Of a stretch of DNA of 64,000 nt, positions 26,296 through 36,189 are shown in pieces (position 1 is the first letter of the stretch; the number at the start of each line of letters is the position of its first letter). Both the position numbers and the translations under genes were made by a program. The notes beneath the pieces are model-generated. The model saw only the letters and a program-made list of their open reading frames with translations. It was not told where the DNA came from and ran no database searches. Source of the stretch: Nosema muscidifuracis (taxonomy: Eukaryota; Microsporidia; Nosematidae). The stretch lies in contig JAIOKI010000003.1 of assembly GCA_028335825.1 (NCBI GenBank), positions 769,207 to 833,206 on the forward strand, read 5' to 3'.

Positions 26296-26590
26296 ATGAA
26301 GATACCTAATACCAACAATACTAACAAAGTTTCTCTTGCTATTAACAATACAGAACGAAACGAAATTAATAAAGATGCAGCGGAAGATCAAAATATTTAA
26401 GGATTAGGAGCACATGAAATTGATAATTTGAATTCTTCTAACAAGGTAGCTGCTACAAATTCTACTTCATAAATATTACTTAACCCAAGTACAAAAGCTA
26501 ATTTTGAATATATGGATAAATTTATTTATTGGAAATTTGATGTTATAATTTCGAAGGTACAAATGTGTAAGAATATGACACAAAACGTAA
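26296..26590 (+). pseudogene. Probable broken 5' part of the cysteine-rich membrane protein gene
   Basis: An ATG at 26296 lies 10 nt after CCC (26283-26285). It opens an asparagine/threonine-rich, protein-like frame (MKIPNTNNTNKVSLAINNT). The frame is interrupted by TAA at 26398-26400 and 26470-26472, then continues with coherent text (NFEYMDKFIYWKFDVIISKV) up to the A7 run at 26606-26612. There a one-base shift would lead into the downstream 255-codon frame. Composition and continuity suggest one ancestral gene of about 350 codons with two nonsense changes and one homopolymer shift. Alternatively this is leader DNA and the downstream gene starts at 26591. Confidence 0.45.
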
Positions 26591-27358
26591 ATGTTCAAGA
26601 TTCTGAAAAAAAGAGAAATCAGTATAATACCAAAATGTTTGGAGCATTATACTAGAAAGTTATGTAATTGTGATCCGATTTGCTTAAAATATTCTTATGA
26701 TTATTTATCGTTTTACAGAATATGTACATTATATGATTTTGAAAACATTTATACAGATGATAAGTATATTGAAGGGTGTGATAAATACGATTATCGACCG
26801 ATAAACAAAAAACTGGTAAAATATGACGTAGGTAAACATGTCGATAAAGCCAAGGATATTTTTTTTAAAAAATTAGAAGAGCTTTGTGATAATGCTTCTA
26901 ATATAAATGCTGTCAGATGCAGTGCGTATGAATTACGTGACGAATGTTTTAACAACTTGAAGTGTTTGTCTGATGCTGTAAGTCGAGATATTCAATCAGA
27001 TTGTAAGAACGAAGATTTTGAGAATCAACTTAATGAAATTAGCAAAATATTGAATGTTGAATTAATGATAAGAAGCCCTGAAGATTTATTTGTTAGACAT
27101 GATCCTGTTCATTATGGAAGAAGATTACATAGTATTGAAGAAATTTCTACAGTTGAAAATTCTACTGAAACTAAGGATTTCGATATAAATACTGTTGTAC
27201 CTGTTTCAGTTACAGGAATAGTATTGATAAGCTTATTAGGATTATATTCTGTTAAGAATAAGAAGAATAAAATGAAATTAGGATGCGGTCTTACTGGTGC
27301 ATTTATCATTATAATATCTTTGATAATCTACTTAATATCATCTGGAATATTTAATTAA
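26591..27358 (+). CDS. Cysteine-rich membrane protein with two C-terminal spans, 255 aa
   Basis: The open frame starts at an ATG that directly follows a stop codon and lacks a CC motif, so the true start is doubtful (see 26296-26590). Residues 16-138 carry 11 cysteines (16, 25, 27, 31, 45, 63, 99, 110, 119, 125, 138), suggesting a disulfide-bonded extracellular domain. N-x-S/T sites occur at N101 and N190. Two hydrophobic helices (~202-220 and ~231-251) flank a basic loop (VKNKKNKMKL) and end near the C-terminus. This looks like a surface or secretory-pathway membrane protein. No family recognised. Its base composition is less AT-rich than its flanks. It may be a truncated remnant or still expressed. 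Confidence 0.6.
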   Translation: MFKILKKREISIIPKCLEHYTRKLCNCDPICLKYSYDYLSFYRICTLYDFENIYTDDKYIEGCDKYDYRPINKKLVKYDVGKHVDKAKDIFFKKLEELCDNASNINAVRCSAYELRDECFNNLKCLSDAVSRDIQSDCKNEDFENQLNEISKILNVELMIRSPEDLFVRHDPVHYGRRLHSIEEISTVENSTETKDFDINTVVPVSVTGIVLISLLGLYSVKNKKNKMKLGCGLTGAFIIIISLIIYLISSGIFN

Positions 27359-27590
27359 ATATTTTGCATCAATTCATATTGGGTGGTATATTTCACAAAT
27401 ATATTATTATACTGCCTAAAATTGAGTATTGTAATCACTCAAAAGATTAATTAACATAATGTCTTTTTATTTTATAAGAATTGGCCAATGAATATGTATG
27501 TAAATCTTAATGATTATATGAAGCAAAATCGATATAAAAATGAGATATATCAATTCTGAAAACTATTTAAGTTATAGATCTTCAGTTAAA
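27359..27590. other. Intergenic spacer
   Basis: A short spacer between the membrane-protein gene and the MULE relic. Nothing recognisable. Confidence 0.4.
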
Positions 27591-27599
27591 TTAATCATA

Positions 27600-30065
27600 A
27601 AGAAATATGAAAATATAAGTTGTTCATCAAACTCTTTTTCTTTGATACATATCTTTAAATTTTTTCACATAAACTTCAATATTTACCTTCAATAACAAAT
27701 TTGCACAATTTATTAACTCTATAAAATTTTAAATGCTCATCAATCAAGCTATTCGTTACAGAAACATTTTCTTATCATTTCTTGCAATCCATGGTAAATT
27801 CTTCTATAATTAGTTGAATTGTTTTAACTTATTAATAGTATTGTGAAACTCTTTAACAAACCAATCAAACAAAAAATATAATTTGTATGACTTCTTAAAT
27901 AATAAATCTTTGTAATTATAGGTATACAGTAAAAATAATCCAAAGAATCTCAAAAATTTATATGACTGTAGTAGTGTATTTATATTTCACTGGAAATATC
28001 AAATAATCTTTTGTTGATAAATGATAACATTCATGGTCTATTTATGATAGAATATCAAATCAATTAGATTTGAAAATCACATTCTTTAGGAATTTCATAC
28101 CTTAGATTGAATAATTATCTTGTGAATAAGATATTTCTAAACAGATATAATTTATAACTATCATTTGTATTTTACCTTGGTTGTCTCATAGATCTAATAA
28201 AAAGAAGTCGATCCATAGTTGAATAGAATACAATTTGAATTATTTTTTATCTTAGTAAAAAATCATAATCTACAAATAGTTTATGCCATAAAATTAAAAC
28301 TTACGAACTTCTCTCATCATTATTCTCTGATTTGACTACAAATTTTTTTTTACTTTTTATTAAATATGGGTATAAAAATACTAGACTTCAATCTAATGAT
28401 ATAATATCGTTATTCAAAAAGTCAATAATTGCTTAACTGACAATAATTTTTTATCTTAGTTAAATCCATGTATGTCACAACAAATATTACTGTATATAAA
28501 AATCGAATTTTTTATTTGCACCATATTTCTTAATAATATGTCAATCAAGTATCTTTATATATAGTATATAAATAAAAATTTAACCATTCAATATCTGCTA
28601 TACCTTAACTTTTCGATTTATTTATATTTCTAGAATAGGTATGTTTTATCTTCTCTCTCTCTATTTCAATCACATTTATTTGTTGCATTTAATCTTTGAT
28701 TCTTATAGAAAATAGATAAGCGACATACCCTGTTTTGACTGTTCTTATAAGTACGAGGATATTAGATGAAAGATAGTTCTAAATTTTAAAATTTTCTTAT
28801 ATAATATATTAAATTTAATACTAAGACCAAAGTCTTTATTGTTTTACTTCTTATAGTTTTAATTTTATCATAAAAGATTATAGATTAAATCTTCAATAAA
28901 AAGTTCAGTGTCTTTATTTCTATTTCTGTTACATGAGATAGTAAGTAATTATAAATCTTTTAGTCAATTCTTTGTACCCGAACAATATACCAGATATTTA
29001 TACTTATACTATGATGAATTTCTAATTTGGTCCTAGTTTTACTGTATATAGATGAAATATCTATAATTAAATGATTCTAGTCATTATATTTATGCTTTCT
29101 GATCCTTAAATAAGGTGAATTACCTTGTGCTGAGTCATTATCGTATTTATAACACTATAAAATATTCATATAATAATATATCTAAACACATTACATATAA
29201 AAAATAGCCATTCTTTGTATTGCTAATCCTCAAGAACAGATATCAATTCATGACCAAGATTACATTCTTAACGACTAAATAAACAGTTTAATTATACATC
29301 ATATTAAACTATAAGACAAAACTAGATATAGTATTTTTAGTACTATATGGATTATCAATTATTAATCTTTGAGTTACCTTCTTTATCAATATAGTATTTA
29401 TTCCGAAGAATAGAAATCTATAGATATATTTATATTTCAGATATTCTTTTATAGAAATTCATGATCTATAGTTTGTACAAATTGTTTTTAACATCTTTAG
29501 AGTCATATAATTCTAAAATTTTCTTTAGTATTTTACCAACTTCAGCGTATATATAAATATTTGTTCATGATTTTCTGAATATCAGGTAGTTTATCACAAA
29601 CAACGACCATCTTTTATTTACAAATAAGATGAAGTTTTTGTCATATGGTAAGTAAAATTTAGTAATATCAAAATTATCTGAATCTAAAATACTTGTAAAT
29701 AGCATACAATCAGATTTCAATCCATATATAGAGACTTTTACAGTATAAAATAATACAATTCTTGCCATTGTTTCATAAACAAGCCTATAATGTAGTTTAT
29801 ACAAATAATGAATTAGCAAGTATTGCTCTTCATTTACAATTTAAGAAATCAGTAGTGTGTATATACTTAAAACTTGATTTAATAAGTCAACATCAAAAGT
29901 TTTAGCTTTTGCATTACGAAATAAATTGAAGAATTGACAATAAATTTTTCTATTGGTACATTGTCCCCTTTGTCTATTGATGTAATAATGTATGTCTAAG
30001 ATTTCATTTCCTTTATTTTGTTTATTCAATAGAAATTCATAATAAAGGGGTAATTTATTTGACAT
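27600..30065 (-). mobile_element. MULE-type DNA transposon relic with FLYWCH-like N-terminus, minus strand
   Basis: The minus-strand frame 30065-29841 begins MSNKLPLYYEFLLNKQNKG. It has the layout of a FLYWCH-like DNA-binding domain (KGNEIL...YYINRQRG...KIYCQ...AKAKT), as found at the N-terminus of many MULE transposases. The frame 29819-29565 continues the transposase (SDCMLFTSILDS, then NKRWSLF, the position where the first catalytic D region is expected). Further decayed minus-strand text runs down to about 27600. A segment of about 200 bp here (29690-29890) is clearly homologous to 37450-37680, so it belongs to a repeated family. It is dead, with many breaks; the ends are not defined. Confidence 0.5.
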
Positions 30066-31243
30066 TATGGAATATTACTGAAAATATTAACAAAGAATGT
30101 ATGGTTCCTGTAGAGTAGTGATCTAAAGGTATGTTTAAAATAAAGTCTGGTATAATAACAAGTATTCTTAGAAATCAGTTCGAATGACATTTAGGACTAA
30201 GTAATTATATTATATAGAATAATTAATAAATTCTGCATCAACAGAATTCATGTGTGAGTAGCTCATAATAAATTTAGAGCATTAAGAAAAAAAAACATAA
30301 TAAATGAATTAATTACAAACAAATACAAAAAATATTCTGCTATGTTATATTATTATATTATAAATTTTGTTATGACCACGTGGCTTATCGTAAGATAATA
30401 ACATAAATTATTATTCTATAAAAATTGTAGAAGGATCATTCCAATTTTCTTTGTTAAGTCTTGATATAGCGTAACATTTTATATGCACAATATTCATACA
30501 TATTAAGTTTTGAATTTGAATTTTGGCTGGAATTTTGTTTGAATTATTTTTCTAACCACATAAAATTTTTAGAAATGTGAATTATTAATTTAATTTACAA
30601 AATTATATTTTTTAAATTACTCACTTCATATTAAATATATGTTTAATATTAATAAATTACAAAGAAACAATCAATTTATCTATGTATAATCAACTATAAA
30701 TAAAAGATGATATTCTACTCTTCTAACAATAATAAAGTATTTAAATTATCAAACAATATTGTTATATAATTTATTGGAGTATTTACATTTTTTCACTCTC
30801 ATATTATAAATTATAAACTCAGAATTTAAATATTGAATTTTTAATTTATTATTATCAATCAAACATCTTGAATTTATAAAATTTAATTTCTTTAATCATA
30901 AGCATTCTGATGACACATAAAAATTATTATTTCTTTGCCTGACATAAACAAATGTTTGATATATTTTTAATATAAATAATTTTTTTTTAAATTAAGATTA
31001 CACAACAATTACATAAAAATAAAATATTATATTTAAAATCATAAATTTATTATTTTTTGTAACTAAAATATAATATTTCATAAATATATCTTAACAAATG
31101 TTAAATTAAAAATTATTCAATTTAAATACAAAAATAAGAATTCTTTATTCCTTTATTTCTAACATATCTATGATTTTTTATTTATCAATTTTAAATTAAA
31201 AAAAATTAATTTATTTAAAAAAATATAAATTTGAAATTTTTTA

Positions 31244-31247
31244 CACC
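31244..31247 (+). promoter_or_regulatory. C-rich start-site motif of gene B
   Basis: CACC sits 3 nt before ATG 31251 within an otherwise T-rich leader. The broken sister has CCCC at the equivalent place, so the motif is slightly degraded here. Confidence 0.45.
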
Positions 31248-31250
31248 ATC

Positions 31251-32885
31251 ATGAATTTTTTTGGTTTACTACATTTAATATCAATTGCTACATCTAAACT
31301 GAAAAAAGAAATACTAGAAGATTTATCTAAAATAATTTTGAAGAAAGCTGAATCAGAAGATTTTGAATTTATAAGCAAAGACTGTAATCTTCCAATGCAT
31401 GTACTAAAGATTTGTAAATCACGGATTGTTATCACAAGATACGATACATTACTATATTTAACAAGAGAAATTACTATAAGCTTCAATAAGTACCTAGATG
31501 AAAAATTTGAATTGAAAGATGAATTGAAAAAAAAACTTGTTAAAATTGTTTACGAATTCAGAGATAAAAATAAGTCCTTTTATATTGTAAAAAATAAAGA
31601 AACTAGTGAATATAGAGATATAATCTATAATTTAATGAAAAATCTTTCAAATTATTCTCATTATATTAATAATAATGAAGTTACTAAGTCATTCTTAACA
31701 TACAATGAAGACGTGAAAAATAATCCATCTTCAAAAGACTCAGACTATACTAGTGAATTTATTTCAAATCTAAGCTATTCAAAAGGTTGTGATCATTTTG
31801 AATTTAAATTTTGTTTAACTCAATATAGTGATAATATATTTATATACAATATTAATATGAATGAATTTAATTATAAAAAATATCTTGAGTATTATCTAAA
31901 AAATTACTACTATTTTAAGCGAAAAGAATTAAACGAAATATTACGATTATTATCATTAATAAATATTTCCCGTATTTATATTGATAGAGAAGATAATATA
32001 GTTAAGTCAAGAGTAAGAAAATTTGAGAAATGCAGAAAAATAATTGAATCTAATGAAAATAGCTTGTTTGATCAAGATGATCCTTATGAGTATTTTGAGT
32101 CTGTATCTAACTCTAGTAAAAAAGACCATCAAAACCTACAAGTGGGATTGTTTAATAATAAAATATATATAAACACGCATTATTATGTTAAAAATTCTGA
32201 CAATAAAAAGCATAATTGTATCGATGAAGGTGTTTTTGAAGAAATGAAGATTTTTTTCAAAACTTGTGGAAGTAGCAGTGTAGAAAAATTTGAAAATATT
32301 TTAAGATTTTTTTATCTTATAAAAGATAGTAAATTATACAAGGATATTTTAATAAGTATTCTATCTAATACAGGAAAAGCTAGAAATTTGATAATGTATG
32401 AAATTCTATTCATCTTAGGTTTAGTTGAAAAATGTGATAATAAACTAAATCTTGATTACGTTAATCCTAAATTAATCAAAGAAAATGATAATTCTAAATC
32501 TGAATATTACAAGAAACTTTCTCAGTTTATCATTGATGAAATTAGTTATCATCATAATAATATTTCGAGCATATATTTTGATCTATTAATGTATTTTGAA
32601 ATATGTGAGATGTATGAGAAGAAAATCACTGATAATTTTTCTAAAGATACAAAGATGCTATTTAAATTCATCAAAAGTGTAAAAAATAAATCAAAGAATA
32701 CTTTTGATCACATTATTCTTTGCATAAATGAATTCCTTTCGAAGATTTATCAAAAAGAAAATAATGCTAAATATGGATACGATATTTATGAAGAAATGTT
32801 TTCTGATATTAAATATATTATGAAAGGACCTAGGCATAAAAATATTAAAAAAATGTTTTGTATTAATAGACGAAATATTAATTAA
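31251..32885 (+). CDS. Secreted-protein superfamily member B, 544 aa (intact copy)
   Basis: An intact 544-codon gene; its duplicate at 829-2494 is broken. The ATG follows CACC by 3 nt. Residues 1-15 (MNFFGLLHLISIATS) form a signal peptide, and there is no later membrane span. The mature protein is rich in K, N, Y and acidic residues and appears helical. Landmarks: LDEKFELKDELKKK (82-95), IYNLMKNLSNYS (125-136), SYSKGCDHFEFKFCLTQ (175-191), a helical segment ~228-262, and the core ~324-393 (CIDEGVFEEMKIFF ... YKDILISIL ... YEILFILGLVEK). These align in order with the 541-aa protein at 14470, and the core also aligns with the 448-aa protein at 10868. Function unknown; secretion makes a host-interaction role plausible. 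Confidence 0.92.
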   Translation: MNFFGLLHLISIATSKLKKEILEDLSKIILKKAESEDFEFISKDCNLPMHVLKICKSRIVITRYDTLLYLTREITISFNKYLDEKFELKDELKKKLVKIVYEFRDKNKSFYIVKNKETSEYRDIIYNLMKNLSNYSHYINNNEVTKSFLTYNEDVKNNPSSKDSDYTSEFISNLSYSKGCDHFEFKFCLTQYSDNIFIYNINMNEFNYKKYLEYYLKNYYYFKRKELNEILRLLSLINISRIYIDREDNIVKSRVRKFEKCRKIIESNENSLFDQDDPYEYFESVSNSSKKDHQNLQVGLFNNKIYINTHYYVKNSDNKKHNCIDEGVFEEMKIFFKTCGSSSVEKFENILRFFYLIKDSKLYKDILISILSNTGKARNLIMYEILFILGLVEKCDNKLNLDYVNPKLIKENDNSKSEYYKKLSQFIIDEISYHHNNISSIYFDLLMYFEICEMYEKKITDNFSKDTKMLFKFIKSVKNKSKNTFDHIILCINEFLSKIYQKENNAKYGYDIYEEMFSDIKYIMKGPRHKNIKKMFCINRRNIN

Positions 32886-33109
32886 ACAATTTATCTTAAT
32901 TTTAACTATTAATTAAATTAAAATACAGTATTTAGTAATTTGTGTCATAAAATAATAACTTCTTTTATTTTTTTCATGCTCTACAAGCAGAAATTTAATG
33001 GTGAGCAATATGAATTATTGGATTGAAATTTTGATGCTTTTCTTTTATAATAGTAATTTTTTCTTGAAACAATCTTATATTCTATTATATAACTCAAATT
33101 AAATTCAAG

Positions 33110-33840
33110 TACTTATATGGGGGTGATACTAAAAACCAAATTGTCAAGTGATGACTATGGCTAAGAGGCCAAAATAGTTTTAGAGAACTAGAGATTATTA
33201 TGTATACGTTAGAGTTATATAGAGTTGAAAAAAAAGCTTGAGAAGAGAGATTTTTGAAAGAGCTTCTAGGAATTTGAAAATTTTTATTATCAGAAATACG
33301 TGTAAGGAGGAAAAAATAGACAAACTTAGGAAAAAGAGTTTAAAGAGCTAACTAAGAAGAAGAATCTGAGTGGATGTAATAAATACTCCAAGGGTAGATT
33401 ATTGGATTTGGGTAAAATAATTGAAATATGACATGGTAAATCATATATTGTTAGACTTGATTATGAAGACTTTTAAAGAAAATAAATTGTGATTTAAAGG
33501 GAATGAATGTAGAAAATTTATTTGTTGATTGAAATTATTCATCTGGAGAGGAATTTTATATCATTAAACCCCAATTATGTTAAGCAGTAATATCTAATAA
33601 TAATTTTGAAGCAAAGATTCCTTTCTTAGATACAGATTTAGTAAATTACTCATTTTATTTGAGTAAAGATCTTTCAGTAAATGATGATAAGAATAAATTT
33701 TTATTGAGAAATACAATTTGATGAATCTATGATCATTTCCAAATAAAGCTATACAATATGGAACAAGAATGAACAAAGTAGAGAAATATATATGCAAGTA
33801 ATAAAAAAGGATGCTAAAAAGAAAAAAGTTATAATTATTA
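33110..33840 (+). pseudogene. Dead asparagine-synthetase-like gene (ASNSD1/YML096W type)
   Basis: At 33611-33720 the plus strand encodes AKIPFLDTDLVNYSF followed by KNKFLLRNTI. This is the 'E-[AV]-R-x-PFLD' and 'K-x-LLR' C-terminal signature of class B asparagine synthetases. At 33735-33797, in another frame, it encodes FPNKAIQYGTRMNKVEKY. That resembles the 'P-K-[RK]-A-x-Q-[FY]-G-[ST]-R-[IM]-x-K' ending of the ASNSD1-type subgroup rather than the amino-acid biosynthetic enzyme. Upstream, from about 33110, only scattered text (LKIFIIRNTCKEEK, HILLDLIMKTFKENK) survives; the ATP-binding SGGxDS loop was not found. Stops and shifts make it dead. It is a relic of a conserved eukaryotic gene, unlike the lineage-specific genes around it. 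Confidence 0.55.
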
Positions 33841-34255
33841 AATTTTGATGATTATAAATATAGTAAAGAAAATTTTATGATTATTAATATTTTGGTGTAA
33901 TTAAAGAACCTAGAAATATTACTGAATTTAGAAAATCTATGTAAAATACAAAAGATTTTATTGTAATACATTATAAAGATAGTTTTAAATTTAAATTATT
34001 TAAGATTCTATTAGAAATATAGTGTCGTTTTTATATAACTAAAAACTCAAAAGAATTACTTTCCTAAAGATATAAAAACTAACTCTTAATTAATAAGTTT
34101 AGATATTCTATATTTACAAAAATCAAGTATCTTAAATTACAACATTTTGTAATTTAACTAATATTCAAAATAATATTTATGATGAATTTAATTTTTAATA
34201 TTGAAAAAACCTAAAAATATTTACATGAATATTTATTTATTTTAAGATTATGGAT

Positions 34256-34522
34256 TCAAGACATATTCTTTCTTTTATGTTTTTCTTTGGATCTCCTATT
34301 TTGAAACCATATTTTTAAGTTACTAATAGGTATCCTTGTTCGTATGTTGATCCCTATCTTATCCATTTTATTAGGATAGGGATTATTTCGAAAAAACTCT
34401 TCCAAATATTCCTCCTCCATTTTACTATATTTATATCTAAATTTTGGTTTTTTATTAGAGGAGGAATATGACTCTAAAATTTCATTTTCTTGGTCAATGA
34501 AATTAAGAGTTTTCTTGCTCAT
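34256..34522 (-). CDS. Homeodomain protein, 88 aa
   Basis: A small intact gene encoding little more than a homeodomain (residues 25-84). The consensus residues sit at the correct spacing: L40 (homeodomain position 16), F44 (20), W72 (48), F73 (49), N75 (51) and R77 (53). The recognition helix reads NLKIWFQNRRSKEKHKR. No extra residues are present between helices 1 and 2, so it is a typical, non-TALE type. The basic tail may serve as a nuclear localisation signal. It presumably binds DNA and regulates transcription; microsporidia are known to carry a set of small homeodomain proteins. The start ATG has only a distant CCTTT (about 34 nt upstream), so the usual CC motif is missing. Its neighbours are dead genes and transposons. 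Confidence 0.9.
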   Translation of the reverse strand: MSKKTLNFIDQENEILESYSSSNKKPKFRYKYSKMEEEYLEEFFRNNPYPNKMDKIGINIRTRIPISNLKIWFQNRRSKEKHKRKNMS

Positions 34523-34899
34523 AGAAATAAAGAAAGTTTTTCTTTTTATACTTAGAAAGGAGATGATTATGCAATGAAATGCATAATTATAGTCTTAAAG
34601 TAGAATTCTTTTTAAGGGAATATTTTATGAATTATCATTGGATCAGTTCATACATAATTAGACTTAAATTAGTCTAAAAATATTCTATTGGATATACTGA
34701 TCTACTATTGATAAATTAAATAATTTTATATAACAAATTAATATGATAGTAGGGTATGTTTCAATAAAATTATTATTTGTGGAGTTAGAAAAGAATATTT
34801 CATAGTAAAACATATATACTGACATTAAATAATATACTTGAAATGATAACAACAAAATGATAAATAAAGAGAAAATTGATGATGTAATTAATTCAAGAT

Positions 34900-36180
34900 T
34901 TAACAAATAATCAATATATAGTAAAGAAGAATAATTATAAAATAAGTATTATGAATCAAGAAGAAATATCGATATAAAAGTAAAGGTAGTATAATAAAAT
35001 ATTAAATGTAGAATATTTGATATATCTACAAAACTAAAAAATAAAGTAGTATTTGATACTAGCATGATGTATATGTTCATATTCTCTTCAATTTATAAAA
35101 GAGTGAAAATACCTTGAAAAGAAATTTAAGATAAAAATTATAAAAAGAAAGAATATTTTCTAAAGTTTTATATTATACCTTAGAAAACCATAAATAAGAA
35201 CATAAAATATTTATCTAGTCTAATGATAGAAATGTAGAGAAGAATAACAATATTTTTTAAAAAATATAAAGATGATACGGAAGAAGTATTAAAGTTTCTG
35301 TTATCGAAATATTATAATATAGAATCAAAATAAACATGGATAAAAATATAAGAGTTTTATTAATTCTAATATAAGGGTGATATTAATATTAAACTTGATA
35401 GATCATAACAAAATAGTAGATATAGATAGATATAGAACATTTAATTCTTAAATTAAAAGTAATAAATAATTTACTAATATAGACTTGAAAGATGATTTTT
35501 TAATATTATGATTTTATAAAAAGATCTTTAAAAAACATCATTTAGATATAAACATTTACTATATGAATGAAAAGGATTAACCATTTTTCAGAATTATATG
35601 GATAATATTTTAAGGGGATAAAAATTTGTAAATCTTGTATTGTCTATATAGATGATATTATTATATATAGATAATCATGAAGAACATGACATGAATTCAA
35701 AAAATTAATTAAAATTGTAGAAAAGAATAATCTAACACTAAACTAAAAAAAGAATATTGAGATCAGGATATGTTCTATAATCAAGAAAGATAAGTCATTA
35801 ATACAAGAAATTCAAAGTTACAACGAATAAGAAAACTACATAAATGATTAATTATTCAATGAAATTTATTACTAGATGTGTAGTCATTTCAAAGCAGTTA
35901 TATCATATAATAAAATGAAAGGTCGATTATAATTAGAACATCAAATATGAAGAAATATTTAAAGATATTTACGTAAACAAATAGAATTAAACCAGACATA
36001 TTATAACGATCTGTTTATATTAGAAGCATTTTATATCAATTCTGAAATGAAGAAAAAACAACACTAGCATAAGTGAGAATGAATGTCTTGTCTAAGTTAG
36101 GATATGAAATACTTTATGAAGTATTATATATCAAAGAATTAAAAAATACAGGATCATAAAAGAAGAAGTTCTTAATTAAG
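34900..36180 (+). mobile_element. Ty3/gypsy-type retroelement fossil (RT and start of RNase H; plus strand)
   Basis: At 35470-35500 lies RT motif A-like FTNIDLKDDF. At 35645-35656 is the catalytic YIDD box within VYIDDIIIY, typical of Ty3/gypsy RT, followed by helical text (KLIKIVEKNNLTL). At about 36025-36150 there is RNase H-like text (ILYQF, then EILYEVLYIKELKN). The integrase is missing or unrecognisable, because a minus-strand MULE relic begins right after. The element is badly broken with many breaks, and old. No LTRs found; the ends are approximate. Confidence 0.6.
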
Positions 36181-36189
36181 GAGAAACAT

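Larger units (their letters stand above)
30373..33030 (+). repeat. Segmental duplication, copy B (partner 1-2640)
   Basis: It begins with atgaccacgtgg, matching the first bases of the window, and ends just after 'gaattattggatt', about 145 bp past the gene stop. About 880 bp of upstream non-coding DNA is conserved with copy A, with small indels such as a 39-bp insertion near 30530-30570. This copy keeps the intact gene. Confidence 0.85.

Noticed and set aside
27112-27309. Minus-strand open frame of 65 codons
   Set aside because: It lies entirely antisense to the membrane-protein gene 26591-27358, over its membrane-span region; a shadow frame without a start motif.
31241-31486. Minus-strand open frame of 81 codons
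   Set aside because: Antisense to the intact gene 31251-32885; no independent support.
33594-33797. Minus-strand open frame of 67 codons
   Set aside because: Antisense to the asparagine-synthetase-like remnant, whose plus-strand motifs are convincing.
34685-34906. Minus-strand hydrophobic frame of 73 codons upstream of the homeodomain gene
   Set aside because: Simple Leu/Ile/Ser/Tyr composition as expected from AT-rich DNA, no CC motif, no homologue in the window.
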